Part shown: piece after piece, positions 44,112 through 52,145 of the stretch
How positions within the stretch are numbered: position 1 is the first letter of the stretch
How the letters are laid out: every line of letters begins with the position of its first letter
Source of the DNA: UBA1573 sp034005165
Lineage (GTDB): Bacteria > Pseudomonadota > Alphaproteobacteria > Micavibrionales > Micavibrionaceae
Length of the DNA: 64,000 nt
NCBI GenBank assembly: GCA_034005165.1
Contig: JAVEVE010000002.1
Span: 62,001 to 126,000 of the forward strand
Direction of reading: 5' to 3'
Program-made: the position numbers and the translations under genes
The notes under the pieces: model-generated
The model's input: only the letters and a program-made list of their open reading frames with translations
The model's database searches: none
What the model was told of the DNA's origin: nothing

Positions 44112-44972
44112 ATGAATAAAATTAAATCCTTTCAAGGGCTTATTTTGGCATTGCAAGACTATTGGGCCAAGCAGGGCTGCCTGATCTTGCAACCTTACGA
44201 CATGGAAATGGGTGCAGGGACCTTTAATCCCGCGACGACCTTACGTACTTTGGGCCCTGACGGGTGGAAAGTGGCTTACGTGCAGCCGTCCCGCCGCCCG
44301 ACTGACGGACGCTATGGCGAAAACCCGAACCGTCTTCAAATGCACCACCAGTTTCAGGTGATTGTGAAACCGTCTCCTGACAATTCCCAAGACCTCTATC
44401 TGAACTCGCTGCTGGCCATCGGCATCGACCCGAAAAAACACGATCTGCGCTTCGTTGAAGATGACTGGGAAAGCCCGACATTGGGCGCATGGGGATTGGG
44501 CTGGGAAGTCTGGTGCGACGGTATGGAAATTTCCCAATACACCTACTTCCAACAAGTGGGTGGCTTGGATTGCTCTCCCGTCTCTCTGGAATTGACCTAT
44601 GGTCTCGAGCGTTTGGCGATGTATGTACTCGACATCGATAATGTGTACGATCTGCCGTATAACGATGACGGCTACACTTACGGCCAAGTGTTCAAACGCA
44701 ATGAACAACAAATGTCGGCGTACAATTTTGAATTTGCCGATACCGAGCAACTCTTCCAGCAATTTATTTTCGCGGAAAAATCCTGCCAATTCTTGCTTGA
44801 ACAAAAATTGTCGCTCCCTGCCTATGAGCAATGCATGAAAGCCTCGCACGCCTTCAACCTGCTCGATAGCCGCGGCGTGATTAGCGTTCTGGAACGTCAG
44901 GGATATATCCTGCGCGTCCGCGCACTCGCCAAAGGATGCTGTGAAACCTGGTCTGAAAATATCGCTGCCTAG
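44112..44972 (+). CDS. glyQ: Glycyl-tRNA synthetase alpha subunit
   Basis: 286 residues. Class II catalytic subunit of the bacterial alpha2beta2 enzyme. Recognised by FQGLILALQDYWAKQGC, QPYDMEMGAGT, QPSRRPTDGRYGENPNR and LTYGLERLAMY. glyS follows after 24 bases. Confidence 0.98.
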   Translation: MNKIKSFQGLILALQDYWAKQGCLILQPYDMEMGAGTFNPATTLRTLGPDGWKVAYVQPSRRPTDGRYGENPNRLQMHHQFQVIVKPSPDNSQDLYLNSLLAIGIDPKKHDLRFVEDDWESPTLGAWGLGWEVWCDGMEISQYTYFQQVGGLDCSPVSLELTYGLERLAMYVLDIDNVYDLPYNDDGYTYGQVFKRNEQQMSAYNFEFADTEQLFQQFIFAEKSCQFLLEQKLSLPAYEQCMKASHAFNLLDSRGVISVLERQGYILRVRALAKGCCETWSENIAA

Positions 44973-44996
44973 AAATTGAAATATAGAGAATAGAAA

Positions 44997-47054
44997 ATGT
45001 CCGATTTATTGATTGAACTGTTTCAGGAAGAAATTCCCGCCCGTATGCAAGTGGCAGCCGAAGAAAATCTGGCGCGTCTGGTAACGGACCGTTTGAAAGC
45101 CAACGGCATCGCGTTCGAGGCATGTGAAACATATTCGACGCCGCGCCGCCTGACATTGAATATCACAGGTATTCCTGCATCCCGCGCAGATGTCTCTGAA
45201 GAATTAAAAGGGCCGGCAGTCACAGCACCTGAACAAGCCCTTGCAGGCTTTCTAAAAAAGGCAGGATTAGACTCTGCCGATCAACTCACTAAACGCGACA
45301 TCAAAGGCACTGACTATTACTTTTATGAGTCCGTCAAAAAAGGCGGCCCGACAATCGACGTGCTAGGGGATTTGATCACAGACGCGATTGCCAATATGCC
45401 ATGGCCGAAATCCATGCGCTGGGGATCAAACACTGTGCGTTGGGTGCGCCCGCTCCACACCATTCTGGCGATCTTCGACGGCGCAGTGGTCAAAGGATCA
45501 TTCGATCTCGGCAATTCCAAAATCGACTTCGGCAACGAAACCAAAGGTCACCGCTTTATGAGCGACGGACAAAGTTTTGCAGTCACATCCTTCGCAGATT
45601 ACAAAGCCAAATTGGCTGAACGTGGCGTCATTCTCTCCCGCGCGGAACGCAAAGAAAAGATCTGGAACGCTGTTTTAGAGACCGCCGCCAAGGAAGGCTT
45701 CACCGTATTTGAAGACGAACGCCTTCTTGAAGAGGTTGTGGGCCTCGTTGAATGGCCGGTCCCGTTTATGGGCGGCTTCGAAGAACACTTCCTCGAAATC
45801 CCCGCAGAGGTTATCTCGACCTCCATGCGCGAAAACCAAAGATATTTCTCCGTCAAAGGCAAAGACGGAAAACTCACCAACCGCTTTATCACGCTCGCCA
45901 ACGTCACGCCTGACGATGACGGCAAAACCATTATCTACGGTAACGAAAAAGTTTTGCGTGCGCGGTTATCTGACGCGCGCTTTTTCTGGGATCAGGATTT
46001 GAAATCAAAACTCGAAGCCTATCTGCCGCGTTTGGAACAAATCCGCTTCCACGAAAAATTGGGAAGCGTTGCGGAAAAATCAAAACGCATTTCAAAACTT
46101 GCTGCATTTATTGCCTCCGAAATTGGTGCGGACGAGAAAAATTCTGCACGCGCAGGCCAACTTTGTAAGGCAGATTTGGTCACGGGCATGGTGCGTGAGT
46201 TTCCTGAAATTCAAGGGATCATGGGCGGATACTACGCCGCAAAAAGCGGAGAAGACAAAGACGTTGCAAGCGCAATCTCTTCACATTACTCCCCCGCAGG
46301 CCCAAGCGATTCCTGCCCGACAGAACCTGTAGCTATTGCTGTCGCTTTGGCAGATAAACTCGATACTCTTGTCGGATTCTTCTCGATCGGTGAAAAGCCG
46401 ACAGGCAGCAAAGACCCGTATGCCTTGCGCCGTTCGGCACTGGGCATCATGCGCATCATTCTTGAAAACAAACTGCCGTTGAATGTACTCGGTTTGATTG
46501 ATGAGGCTGCAAGCCTATACAATGCAAAACGTCCCGCAGACATCGAAGGATTTATCCTCGACCGTTTTAAAGTTTCGATGAAAGGTGATGGCTTCGACCA
46601 TAATATTATCGAAGCGGTCGCAGGTGATGAATTGCAAGGCAACTTGTATGAGATGAAACTGAAGCTGGAACAAATTTCATCCATCCTCTCAACCGATCAA
46701 GGACAGAATTTTGTCTCTGCCGCGAAACGCGCAATTTCAATTCTCGAATCCGAAGAAAAGAAAGACAAGAAGACGTACGACGGATCAGTGTCCGAGCAGA
46801 CTTTGCAAGAAGCGGAGGAAAAAAACCTCTATTCCGCGCTCGAAAAGGTAATGCCAGAAGTTGAAAAACAAATTTCCGAGAAAAATTTTGGATCAGCCAT
46901 GTCGTCCCTCGCAACCGTCAAGGAAACGGTAGATTTGTTCTTTGATAAGGTTGTGGTCAACGATAATAACGCAGAAGTTCGAGCAAACCGTTTGGCTTTA
47001 TTGTCCAGAATACGATCCTGTGTGAACAGGATCGCTGATTTTTCACGACTATAG
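44997..47054 (+). CDS. glyS: Glycyl-tRNA synthetase beta subunit
   Basis: 685 residues. tRNA-binding subunit with the N-terminal LLIELFQEEIPARM, the B3/B4-like central region (TPRRLTL), an HD-like domain (CKADLVTGMVREFPEIQG) and the C-terminal DALR-type anticodon region. Operon with glyQ. Confidence 0.97.
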   Translation: MSDLLIELFQEEIPARMQVAAEENLARLVTDRLKANGIAFEACETYSTPRRLTLNITGIPASRADVSEELKGPAVTAPEQALAGFLKKAGLDSADQLTKRDIKGTDYYFYESVKKGGPTIDVLGDLITDAIANMPWPKSMRWGSNTVRWVRPLHTILAIFDGAVVKGSFDLGNSKIDFGNETKGHRFMSDGQSFAVTSFADYKAKLAERGVILSRAERKEKIWNAVLETAAKEGFTVFEDERLLEEVVGLVEWPVPFMGGFEEHFLEIPAEVISTSMRENQRYFSVKGKDGKLTNRFITLANVTPDDDGKTIIYGNEKVLRARLSDARFFWDQDLKSKLEAYLPRLEQIRFHEKLGSVAEKSKRISKLAAFIASEIGADEKNSARAGQLCKADLVTGMVREFPEIQGIMGGYYAAKSGEDKDVASAISSHYSPAGPSDSCPTEPVAIAVALADKLDTLVGFFSIGEKPTGSKDPYALRRSALGIMRIILENKLPLNVLGLIDEAASLYNAKRPADIEGFILDRFKVSMKGDGFDHNIIEAVAGDELQGNLYEMKLKLEQISSILSTDQGQNFVSAAKRAISILESEEKKDKKTYDGSVSEQTLQEAEEKNLYSALEKVMPEVEKQISEKNFGSAMSSLATVKETVDLFFDKVVVNDNNAEVRANRLALLSRIRSCVNRIADFSRL

Positions 47055-47274
47055 GTTGAGTTTGCACCCTATCCCTTCGGTCATGTGACACTTATACTAT
47101 GGTATAGTGCCGTATATTTCTGATATAATATATCTATAAAATGAGTTGAGACTGAGTCGATTAAGCTTTTGATATACAAATGAAATTTTATATCAAAAAA
47201 TAATATGACAACAATTCAAAAATATCCGCTGCCCGAAATTTAATTAAAAAAAAGGGAGCGGAGGGGGGATAAAA

Positions 47275-48150
47275 ATGAGTGGGGGAATTTCTATGGTGAC
47301 CCGCGTCGAGCGGATAGCCATGCCATTTGGAGAAAGTTACCAGAATACCGATTTGAACAAGTTCGATAAGGCGTTCGAGCGCCGTCTGTCTTGGATTGAA
47401 CAAAAGTTTCCCGTCAAAAAGGCTGAAGACTTGTCGTGGTCGGGGGAAGAAAATGAATATTTCGCCCGAATGGGGCGTGTTCTATCAATGATCGGAACAG
47501 ACGACGAGGCTTCGGGGGCAAAAATTTCTCGCAAAAGTGTCCTGCCCGCTTTGAAAGGTGTTAAGTCTGCATGCCAGGCTGTCGATGATATTATCTCGGG
47601 AAAAGCCAATCAGGTTGTCTGTGCGACACGTTTAAAGTCTGAAGAGAGGGATTATCACGATGATGCAATCGGCTACACGATCTTTGGAAATGCCGCATTA
47701 GCCGCGCAATACGCGTTGGCTAAAAACTCAATTTCAAGAGTAGCGATTGTAGATTTTGATGTCGATCATGGGCAAGACCTGGTCAATATGGTGAGCCGCA
47801 ATCAGGATATTTTACTCATCTCGGCTGCACTAGGGCCTAGTTTAAGTGAATTTGCCAAAGATGCGCCGAATTGCCAGCAAGTCAGATTTCCTAAAATCTG
47901 TCATTCCAAAGATATTGAAAGAATATTTGCCGAATCAATTGAAAGCAGATTGGAGCAGTTTCGTCCCGATTTGATTATTCTATCCCTGCGCCCGAATGCG
48001 CATGAGAATGACTCTCTTCATCCTGTGGGGGGTAAATATGTTAATGAAAAGATATTCTCTTATGCGAAAAAATTCTCTAAAAGCCGCTATATCTGTATCC
48101 TTGAGGGGCAAGTCGATATCCAGCAAGCTGAAAGTTATAAGCTGGATTAG
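47275..48150 (+). CDS. Histone-deacetylase-fold protein with altered zinc ligands
   Basis: 291 residues. The order of blocks follows the HDAC/acetylpolyamine amidohydrolase fold: a GA-KISRKSVLPALKGVKSA helix region, then ERDYHDDAIGYTIFGNAALAA in place of the PGHHA...GFCxFNNxAIAA block, then VAIVDFDVDHGQD in place of DxDVHHGNGT, then LIILSLRPNAHENDSL in place of the SAGFDAHxxDPL block. Of the three zinc ligands, Asp162 is kept, the His becomes Asp164 and the last Asp becomes Asn241. It is therefore probably not a standard zinc deacetylase. GGAGGGGGG lies upstream. It precedes the TolC/HlyD/M50 operon by 131 bases on the same strand; association is possible. Confidence 0.68.
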   Translation: MSGGISMVTRVERIAMPFGESYQNTDLNKFDKAFERRLSWIEQKFPVKKAEDLSWSGEENEYFARMGRVLSMIGTDDEASGAKISRKSVLPALKGVKSACQAVDDIISGKANQVVCATRLKSEERDYHDDAIGYTIFGNAALAAQYALAKNSISRVAIVDFDVDHGQDLVNMVSRNQDILLISAALGPSLSEFAKDAPNCQQVRFPKICHSKDIERIFAESIESRLEQFRPDLIILSLRPNAHENDSLHPVGGKYVNEKIFSYAKKFSKSRYICILEGQVDIQQAESYKLD

Positions 48151-48236
48151 GGTAAATAATCTGCGTTCCCTGATGCTATTTTAAATAAGTATTTAGGGGA
48201 TTCACTTTTTCCCTGTTTTTCTGCATACTTAGAGAC

Positions 48237-48248
48237 GCGCGATCGCGC
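48237..48248. promoter_or_regulatory. Perfect 12-base palindrome upstream of the secretion operon
   Basis: GCGCGATCGCGC lies 34 bases before the TolC-like gene start, in the promoter/leader region. It may be an operator or chance; the surrounding DNA is much more AT-rich, which makes it stand out. Confidence 0.35.
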
Positions 48249-48281
48249 AGTTCTTAACGCATCTACTGTCTGCGAAACCAT

Positions 48282-49775
48282 ATGGTAAAAAGTAAAATGC
48301 TCTCATGCGTCGCTCTGATGAGCCTCACCATGCTCCCGTTACTGGGAGGGTGCACGGGAGATGTTGTTGATATGGACGGCTTAGAGCATAAAGCCATGCT
48401 AGAGCGTGACAGAGCGGAGATAGCTCAATATGAAGGACAGACAATCAGAATTACACTCGATCAGGCATTAAAGCGCGCTGTCGAAAAAAATCTTGATGCT
48501 CGGGTGGCCGAGCTGGACCTTATGGTTCAGGATGGCAATGTTACGCTCAAGCAATTGGAAGCATTGCCCCAACTTAAATCTTCACGGACGCTCAATTCAA
48601 GATCTGATCTCGGTGCGTCCTCATCGCGCTCCGTTCAAAGCGGGTTGCAATCTCTTGAGCCGTCTCAGTCGACAGATCGCCGCCGCATGACAACTTCCCT
48701 TCAGGCAAGCTGGAACTTGTTGGATGCGGGGCTTGCTTTATCCGAAACATACAGGATGCAAGATGAAACCGGGATCGTTGAAGAGCGTTATAACAAAGTC
48801 ATCCAGAATATCGAGCGGGATGTATATGCGGCCTATTGGCGCGCATGGGAGTCAGAAAAAACCGCCCAAACAACAAATCAAATGATCGCGTCAGGAGAGC
48901 GTCAGCTGTCCAATTTAGAAAAGGCATCGGATGGTAAATTGCTGGGGGCGGAAGAGACGGGCGATAAATCTTTAGAACTTGAAGACCGGATGCGCTCCCT
49001 ACAGGAATTGGATAATAATCTGGCATCGGCAGAAATTGAATTAAAGGTTCTGCTGTCATATCCGCAATCTGCCAATCTGGAGTTGGTCGCCCCAAGTTCT
49101 GAGCGCGCTAAAATACAGAATCTTTTAACGGGTAACATAATTGATCAGGAATGGTCTGCCCTTAAAAGTCGTCCTGAGTTGCGTGAAGAGGTCTATCAAA
49201 AAAACATAGCGGTTAAAAATGCCCGCCACGAACTATTTAAAACTCTACCAGGGGTCGAGCCGTTAGTTGCCTACAATACGGATACCAACAGTTTTCTTCA
49301 GGATAAACAATGGTCGACTTTCTCATTGAGCATTACGCAGAATATCCTCAACTTATTGACCTTGCCGATGAGGTACGAAGCAGCAAAACAAAAAGAGTTG
49401 CAAGCTGACGCACGCCGTCAGGCTTTGGCCGCCGCGCTGGTTGCTCAAGTGCACCTTGCGCGTCAAAGGCTGGAGCAGGATAGAAGTTTGTGCTCTAAAG
49501 CGTCCAATGCTGCAGCCCTCTCTCAAAAGCGTGCGCGGGCAAAGCAATATAAATCAAAAACTGGTGTTGCATCCGGTGGAGAGGCTCTCGTTGCGCGTAT
49601 GGATGCACAGATATCCATGTTACGCAAGTCAATGTCTTGCGCTCAAATGCAAGATTCTTATGCGGCTATGGTGAATTCTTTGGGGCTGCATCTCTATCAG
49701 GGGGAATTGCCGATAGAAAAATTCAAGGCAGAGCAGGAAGCAAAAAAGAAAAAGATGGAGGCGGTGAATGGCTAG
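48282..49775 (+). CDS. TolC-like outer-membrane efflux lipoprotein
   Basis: 497 residues. A lipoprotein signal ends at LLGGC (Cys24), so the mature protein is lipidated. The body is the two-fold helical OEP fold: ITLDQALKRAVEKNLDARVAE opens the first half, then a long helical hairpin, and the second half contains RPELREEVYQKNIAVKNARHE and the strand region FSLSITQNILN. The C-terminus is Lys-rich. It would form the outer-membrane conduit for the three adaptor-containing proteins encoded next; its stop overlaps the next start by eight bases. Confidence 0.88.
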   Translation: MVKSKMLSCVALMSLTMLPLLGGCTGDVVDMDGLEHKAMLERDRAEIAQYEGQTIRITLDQALKRAVEKNLDARVAELDLMVQDGNVTLKQLEALPQLKSSRTLNSRSDLGASSSRSVQSGLQSLEPSQSTDRRRMTTSLQASWNLLDAGLALSETYRMQDETGIVEERYNKVIQNIERDVYAAYWRAWESEKTAQTTNQMIASGERQLSNLEKASDGKLLGAEETGDKSLELEDRMRSLQELDNNLASAEIELKVLLSYPQSANLELVAPSSERAKIQNLLTGNIIDQEWSALKSRPELREEVYQKNIAVKNARHELFKTLPGVEPLVAYNTDTNSFLQDKQWSTFSLSITQNILNLLTLPMRYEAAKQKELQADARRQALAAALVAQVHLARQRLEQDRSLCSKASNAAALSQKRARAKQYKSKTGVASGGEALVARMDAQISMLRKSMSCAQMQDSYAAMVNSLGLHLYQGELPIEKFKAEQEAKKKKMEAVNG

Positions 49776-50835
49776 GCGTAGCATTGCCGATAGTTGGCAC
49801 TTCCATTTAAGCGTAAGATTGATTGCGCTGCTGGTGATCATGCTGTCCGCTTACGTGATTATCATGTCCAAAGCCGAAAGGTACGAGGCAGGATATGAGG
49901 CAGGGTATCAGGAGAATTCCATTGAAGAGGCTCTTGAGGCCGTAGCGCCGGCAGATACAAATGTTATGCAGGCTTCCGAGAATAGAGGCTTTGAAAAAAC
50001 TCTAAGCGAAATATATCAGTCCCGTGAAGCTGTTGAGCCGAACCAGAATGATTTCGCCGCATTGTCTCCTGCGAACGGCGAAGATGATGTGAAAAAAGCG
50101 GAATCTGAATGGCCTGTTGAGGAGAAGGCACTTGATGTTGATGCTGTTCTTGTTCCGGATCAGGAAACAGTTATATCCAGCAGCCGTGATGGAAAAATAT
50201 CCGACATTCCTCTGCATAACGGGGACAAGTTTTCCAAGAATGATATCTTGATACGCTATGACTGTTCTGATCTTGAAGCCGAAGCCGAGATCGCAGGCGT
50301 CGAAAAAGAGCTGACAGATAAAAAAGCAAAAACGGGAAATCAACTATTCAAGCTTGATATTATTTCTGACGTGGATCGCCTAAATATTGAAACAGAAGAC
50401 AAGCAGGCCGCTGCAAAGATAAAGCTCTACGAGGCGCGTCTTAATGATTGCACCATTAAAGCCGGGTTTAACGGGCGCGTAACCAAACGTTTGGCAAATG
50501 AAGGGGAGTACACCAGAACTGATCGAGTTTTATTGGAAGTTGTTTCTAATGATCCTCTACATGCCGAGTTTCTACTTCCTTCCAAATGGCTGCGTTGGGT
50601 AAATATCGGTGCGCCAGTCTCTATAGTTTTGAATGAAACAGGAAGAACCTACACGGCAAAAATAATTCGCATCTACGGAGAAGTAGATCCTGTTAGCCGT
50701 TCGATTCAGGTGCGAGCCGCTTTGGACGAATACAAAGACCCGCTTCTGACAGGCATGAGCGGAAAACTTACATTGGATATTTCCAGGATTCAGGATGCAG
50801 GCGTCATTGGGTACCTCAGTTTAAAAGAGAGGTAA
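49768..50835 (+). CDS. HlyD-type periplasmic adaptor
   Basis: 355 residues. One membrane segment (about 14-34), an acidic, disordered stretch (35-120), then a membrane-fusion protein core: lipoyl half motifs (VISSSRDGKISDIPLHNGDKF and IKAGFNGRVTKRLANEGEY) around a short helical hairpin of only about 55 residues, and a beta-barrel (WVNIGAPVSIVLNE). The hairpin is short compared with TolC-contacting adaptors. Translationally coupled to the TolC-like gene (overlap) and two bases from the next gene. Confidence 0.86.
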   Translation: MARRSIADSWHFHLSVRLIALLVIMLSAYVIIMSKAERYEAGYEAGYQENSIEEALEAVAPADTNVMQASENRGFEKTLSEIYQSREAVEPNQNDFAALSPANGEDDVKKAESEWPVEEKALDVDAVLVPDQETVISSSRDGKISDIPLHNGDKFSKNDILIRYDCSDLEAEAEIAGVEKELTDKKAKTGNQLFKLDIISDVDRLNIETEDKQAAAKIKLYEARLNDCTIKAGFNGRVTKRLANEGEYTRTDRVLLEVVSNDPLHAEFLLPSKWLRWVNIGAPVSIVLNETGRTYTAKIIRIYGEVDPVSRSIQVRAALDEYKDPLLTGMSGKLTLDISRIQDAGVIGYLSLKER

Positions 50836-50837
50836 TC

Positions 50838-52136
50838 ATGGAAAAGCTCCTGACCTTGCTGACCTTGGAACGTCAGGCGCAAGAAGCGGAAAGCCCCGAA
50901 CAGTTTTATCATGTTATTGTGAATTATATCGGAAAGCTGTTGCCTGCTGATCATGTCTTGATATGGACACAAGGGCAGTTAGGGGCATCTCTCGATAAAA
51001 TTTCTGGAAACGCTACCTTCGATCCGAAAGGAATGTATGGAATTGCAGTTCTGGAAGAGATCAGGAAAATAGACCGAAAAAACCCGCAAATTCTGACGGC
51101 ACACAATGCGCAAACAAAAACATATCTGACTTGTGTTCCTCTTTATACAAAACAGGACGGGTATATGGGCGGAATTGTTTTCGAAACAATGTCTCCTTAC
51201 AAAGAGGACCAGATTGCCCTTCTTGACGAAATCGTAGCGTCTCTGTCCCCTGTAATGGCGCTGCATCGGTTACGTCAAAGTCGCGGGATAGGGAATAAAG
51301 TTTTCGGGGCGATACGCCTGACATCATCCGGAAAAAAGGTGGCCTCTCTTGTGCTTCTTCTCGCGTTGGTGTGTCCAATCCGTCAAAGTGTGACGGCGCC
51401 CATGGAAATAGTGGCAAAGCAGGCCGATTATATTTCGGCAGATATGGATGGTCTGATAAGCAAAGTAACAGTCGAACCCGGAGCAAATGTGCAGGAAGGC
51501 CAAGTCCTCGCTGTTATGGATGATACGGTATTGAAAGCTGATTATGATCTGGCAGCCCAGGCCTTGGAGATGGCAAGATCTGCTTATTCTAGGCTACAAA
51601 GGGAATCGTTGGCAATACCGGAAAAAAAGACGGACCTTTCGCGTTTGGAATCTGAAATTGCAGAAAAAGAAATTCGTCTCGACTATGCAAGAACACAGCT
51701 GATGCGCACGCAAGTTAAGGCAACCCGAGATGGGATCGCAATCTATCCGTCAAAAAATGATCTGGAGGGGCATCCTGTGAGAGCCGGAGATGTCTTGATG
51801 AAAATCGCAAACCCCGATGAAATGGAAATTTTAATCAACATCCCTGTCGACCAAATGATTCCGGTTTCAGAAAACGACATAACGAGATTCTATCTCAATG
51901 TAAGTCCGATGGCCGGATATAGGGCAAAAATCACATCTGTCGGATATGAGGCAAGTTCAGATATTTCAGGAGACGTGTCCTATAAAGTAAAGGCAGAGAT
52001 TTCAGGAAATGAGACTTCCAAAGACTTCCGTGTGGGATGGAAAGGTGTCGCCAAAATAAAAACCGAATGGAGCATTTTGGGGCTGGAGATAATAAAAAAA
52101 CCATTGTTACTGGCTCGAAAAATAACAGGGATATAA
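50838..52136 (+). CDS. GAF-domain/HlyD fusion adaptor
   Basis: 432 residues. Residues 1-150 resemble a GAF domain (QAQEAESPEQFYHVIVNYIGKLL at the start, CVPLYTKQDGYMGGIVFET in the core). A single membrane segment (about 168-182, VASLVLLLALVCPI) follows, then a membrane-fusion core with QADYISADMDGLISKVTVE and VKATRDGIAIYP lipoyl halves and a helical hairpin between. With the N-terminus inside, the GAF domain would be cytoplasmic and could sense a small ligand or anchor partners, while the adaptor half is periplasmic. Such GAF-HlyD fusions are seen beside M50-HlyD fusions in annotated genomes; no role is established. Confidence 0.85.
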   Translation: MEKLLTLLTLERQAQEAESPEQFYHVIVNYIGKLLPADHVLIWTQGQLGASLDKISGNATFDPKGMYGIAVLEEIRKIDRKNPQILTAHNAQTKTYLTCVPLYTKQDGYMGGIVFETMSPYKEDQIALLDEIVASLSPVMALHRLRQSRGIGNKVFGAIRLTSSGKKVASLVLLLALVCPIRQSVTAPMEIVAKQADYISADMDGLISKVTVEPGANVQEGQVLAVMDDTVLKADYDLAAQALEMARSAYSRLQRESLAIPEKKTDLSRLESEIAEKEIRLDYARTQLMRTQVKATRDGIAIYPSKNDLEGHPVRAGDVLMKIANPDEMEILINIPVDQMIPVSENDITRFYLNVSPMAGYRAKITSVGYEASSDISGDVSYKVKAEISGNETSKDFRVGWKGVAKIKTEWSILGLEIIKKPLLLARKITGI

Positions 52137-52145
52137 GGGGGAGAT

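Noticed and set aside
44241..44849. Open frame of about 200 codons opposite glyQ
   Set aside because: Antisense shadow of a conserved essential gene with no ribosome binding site.
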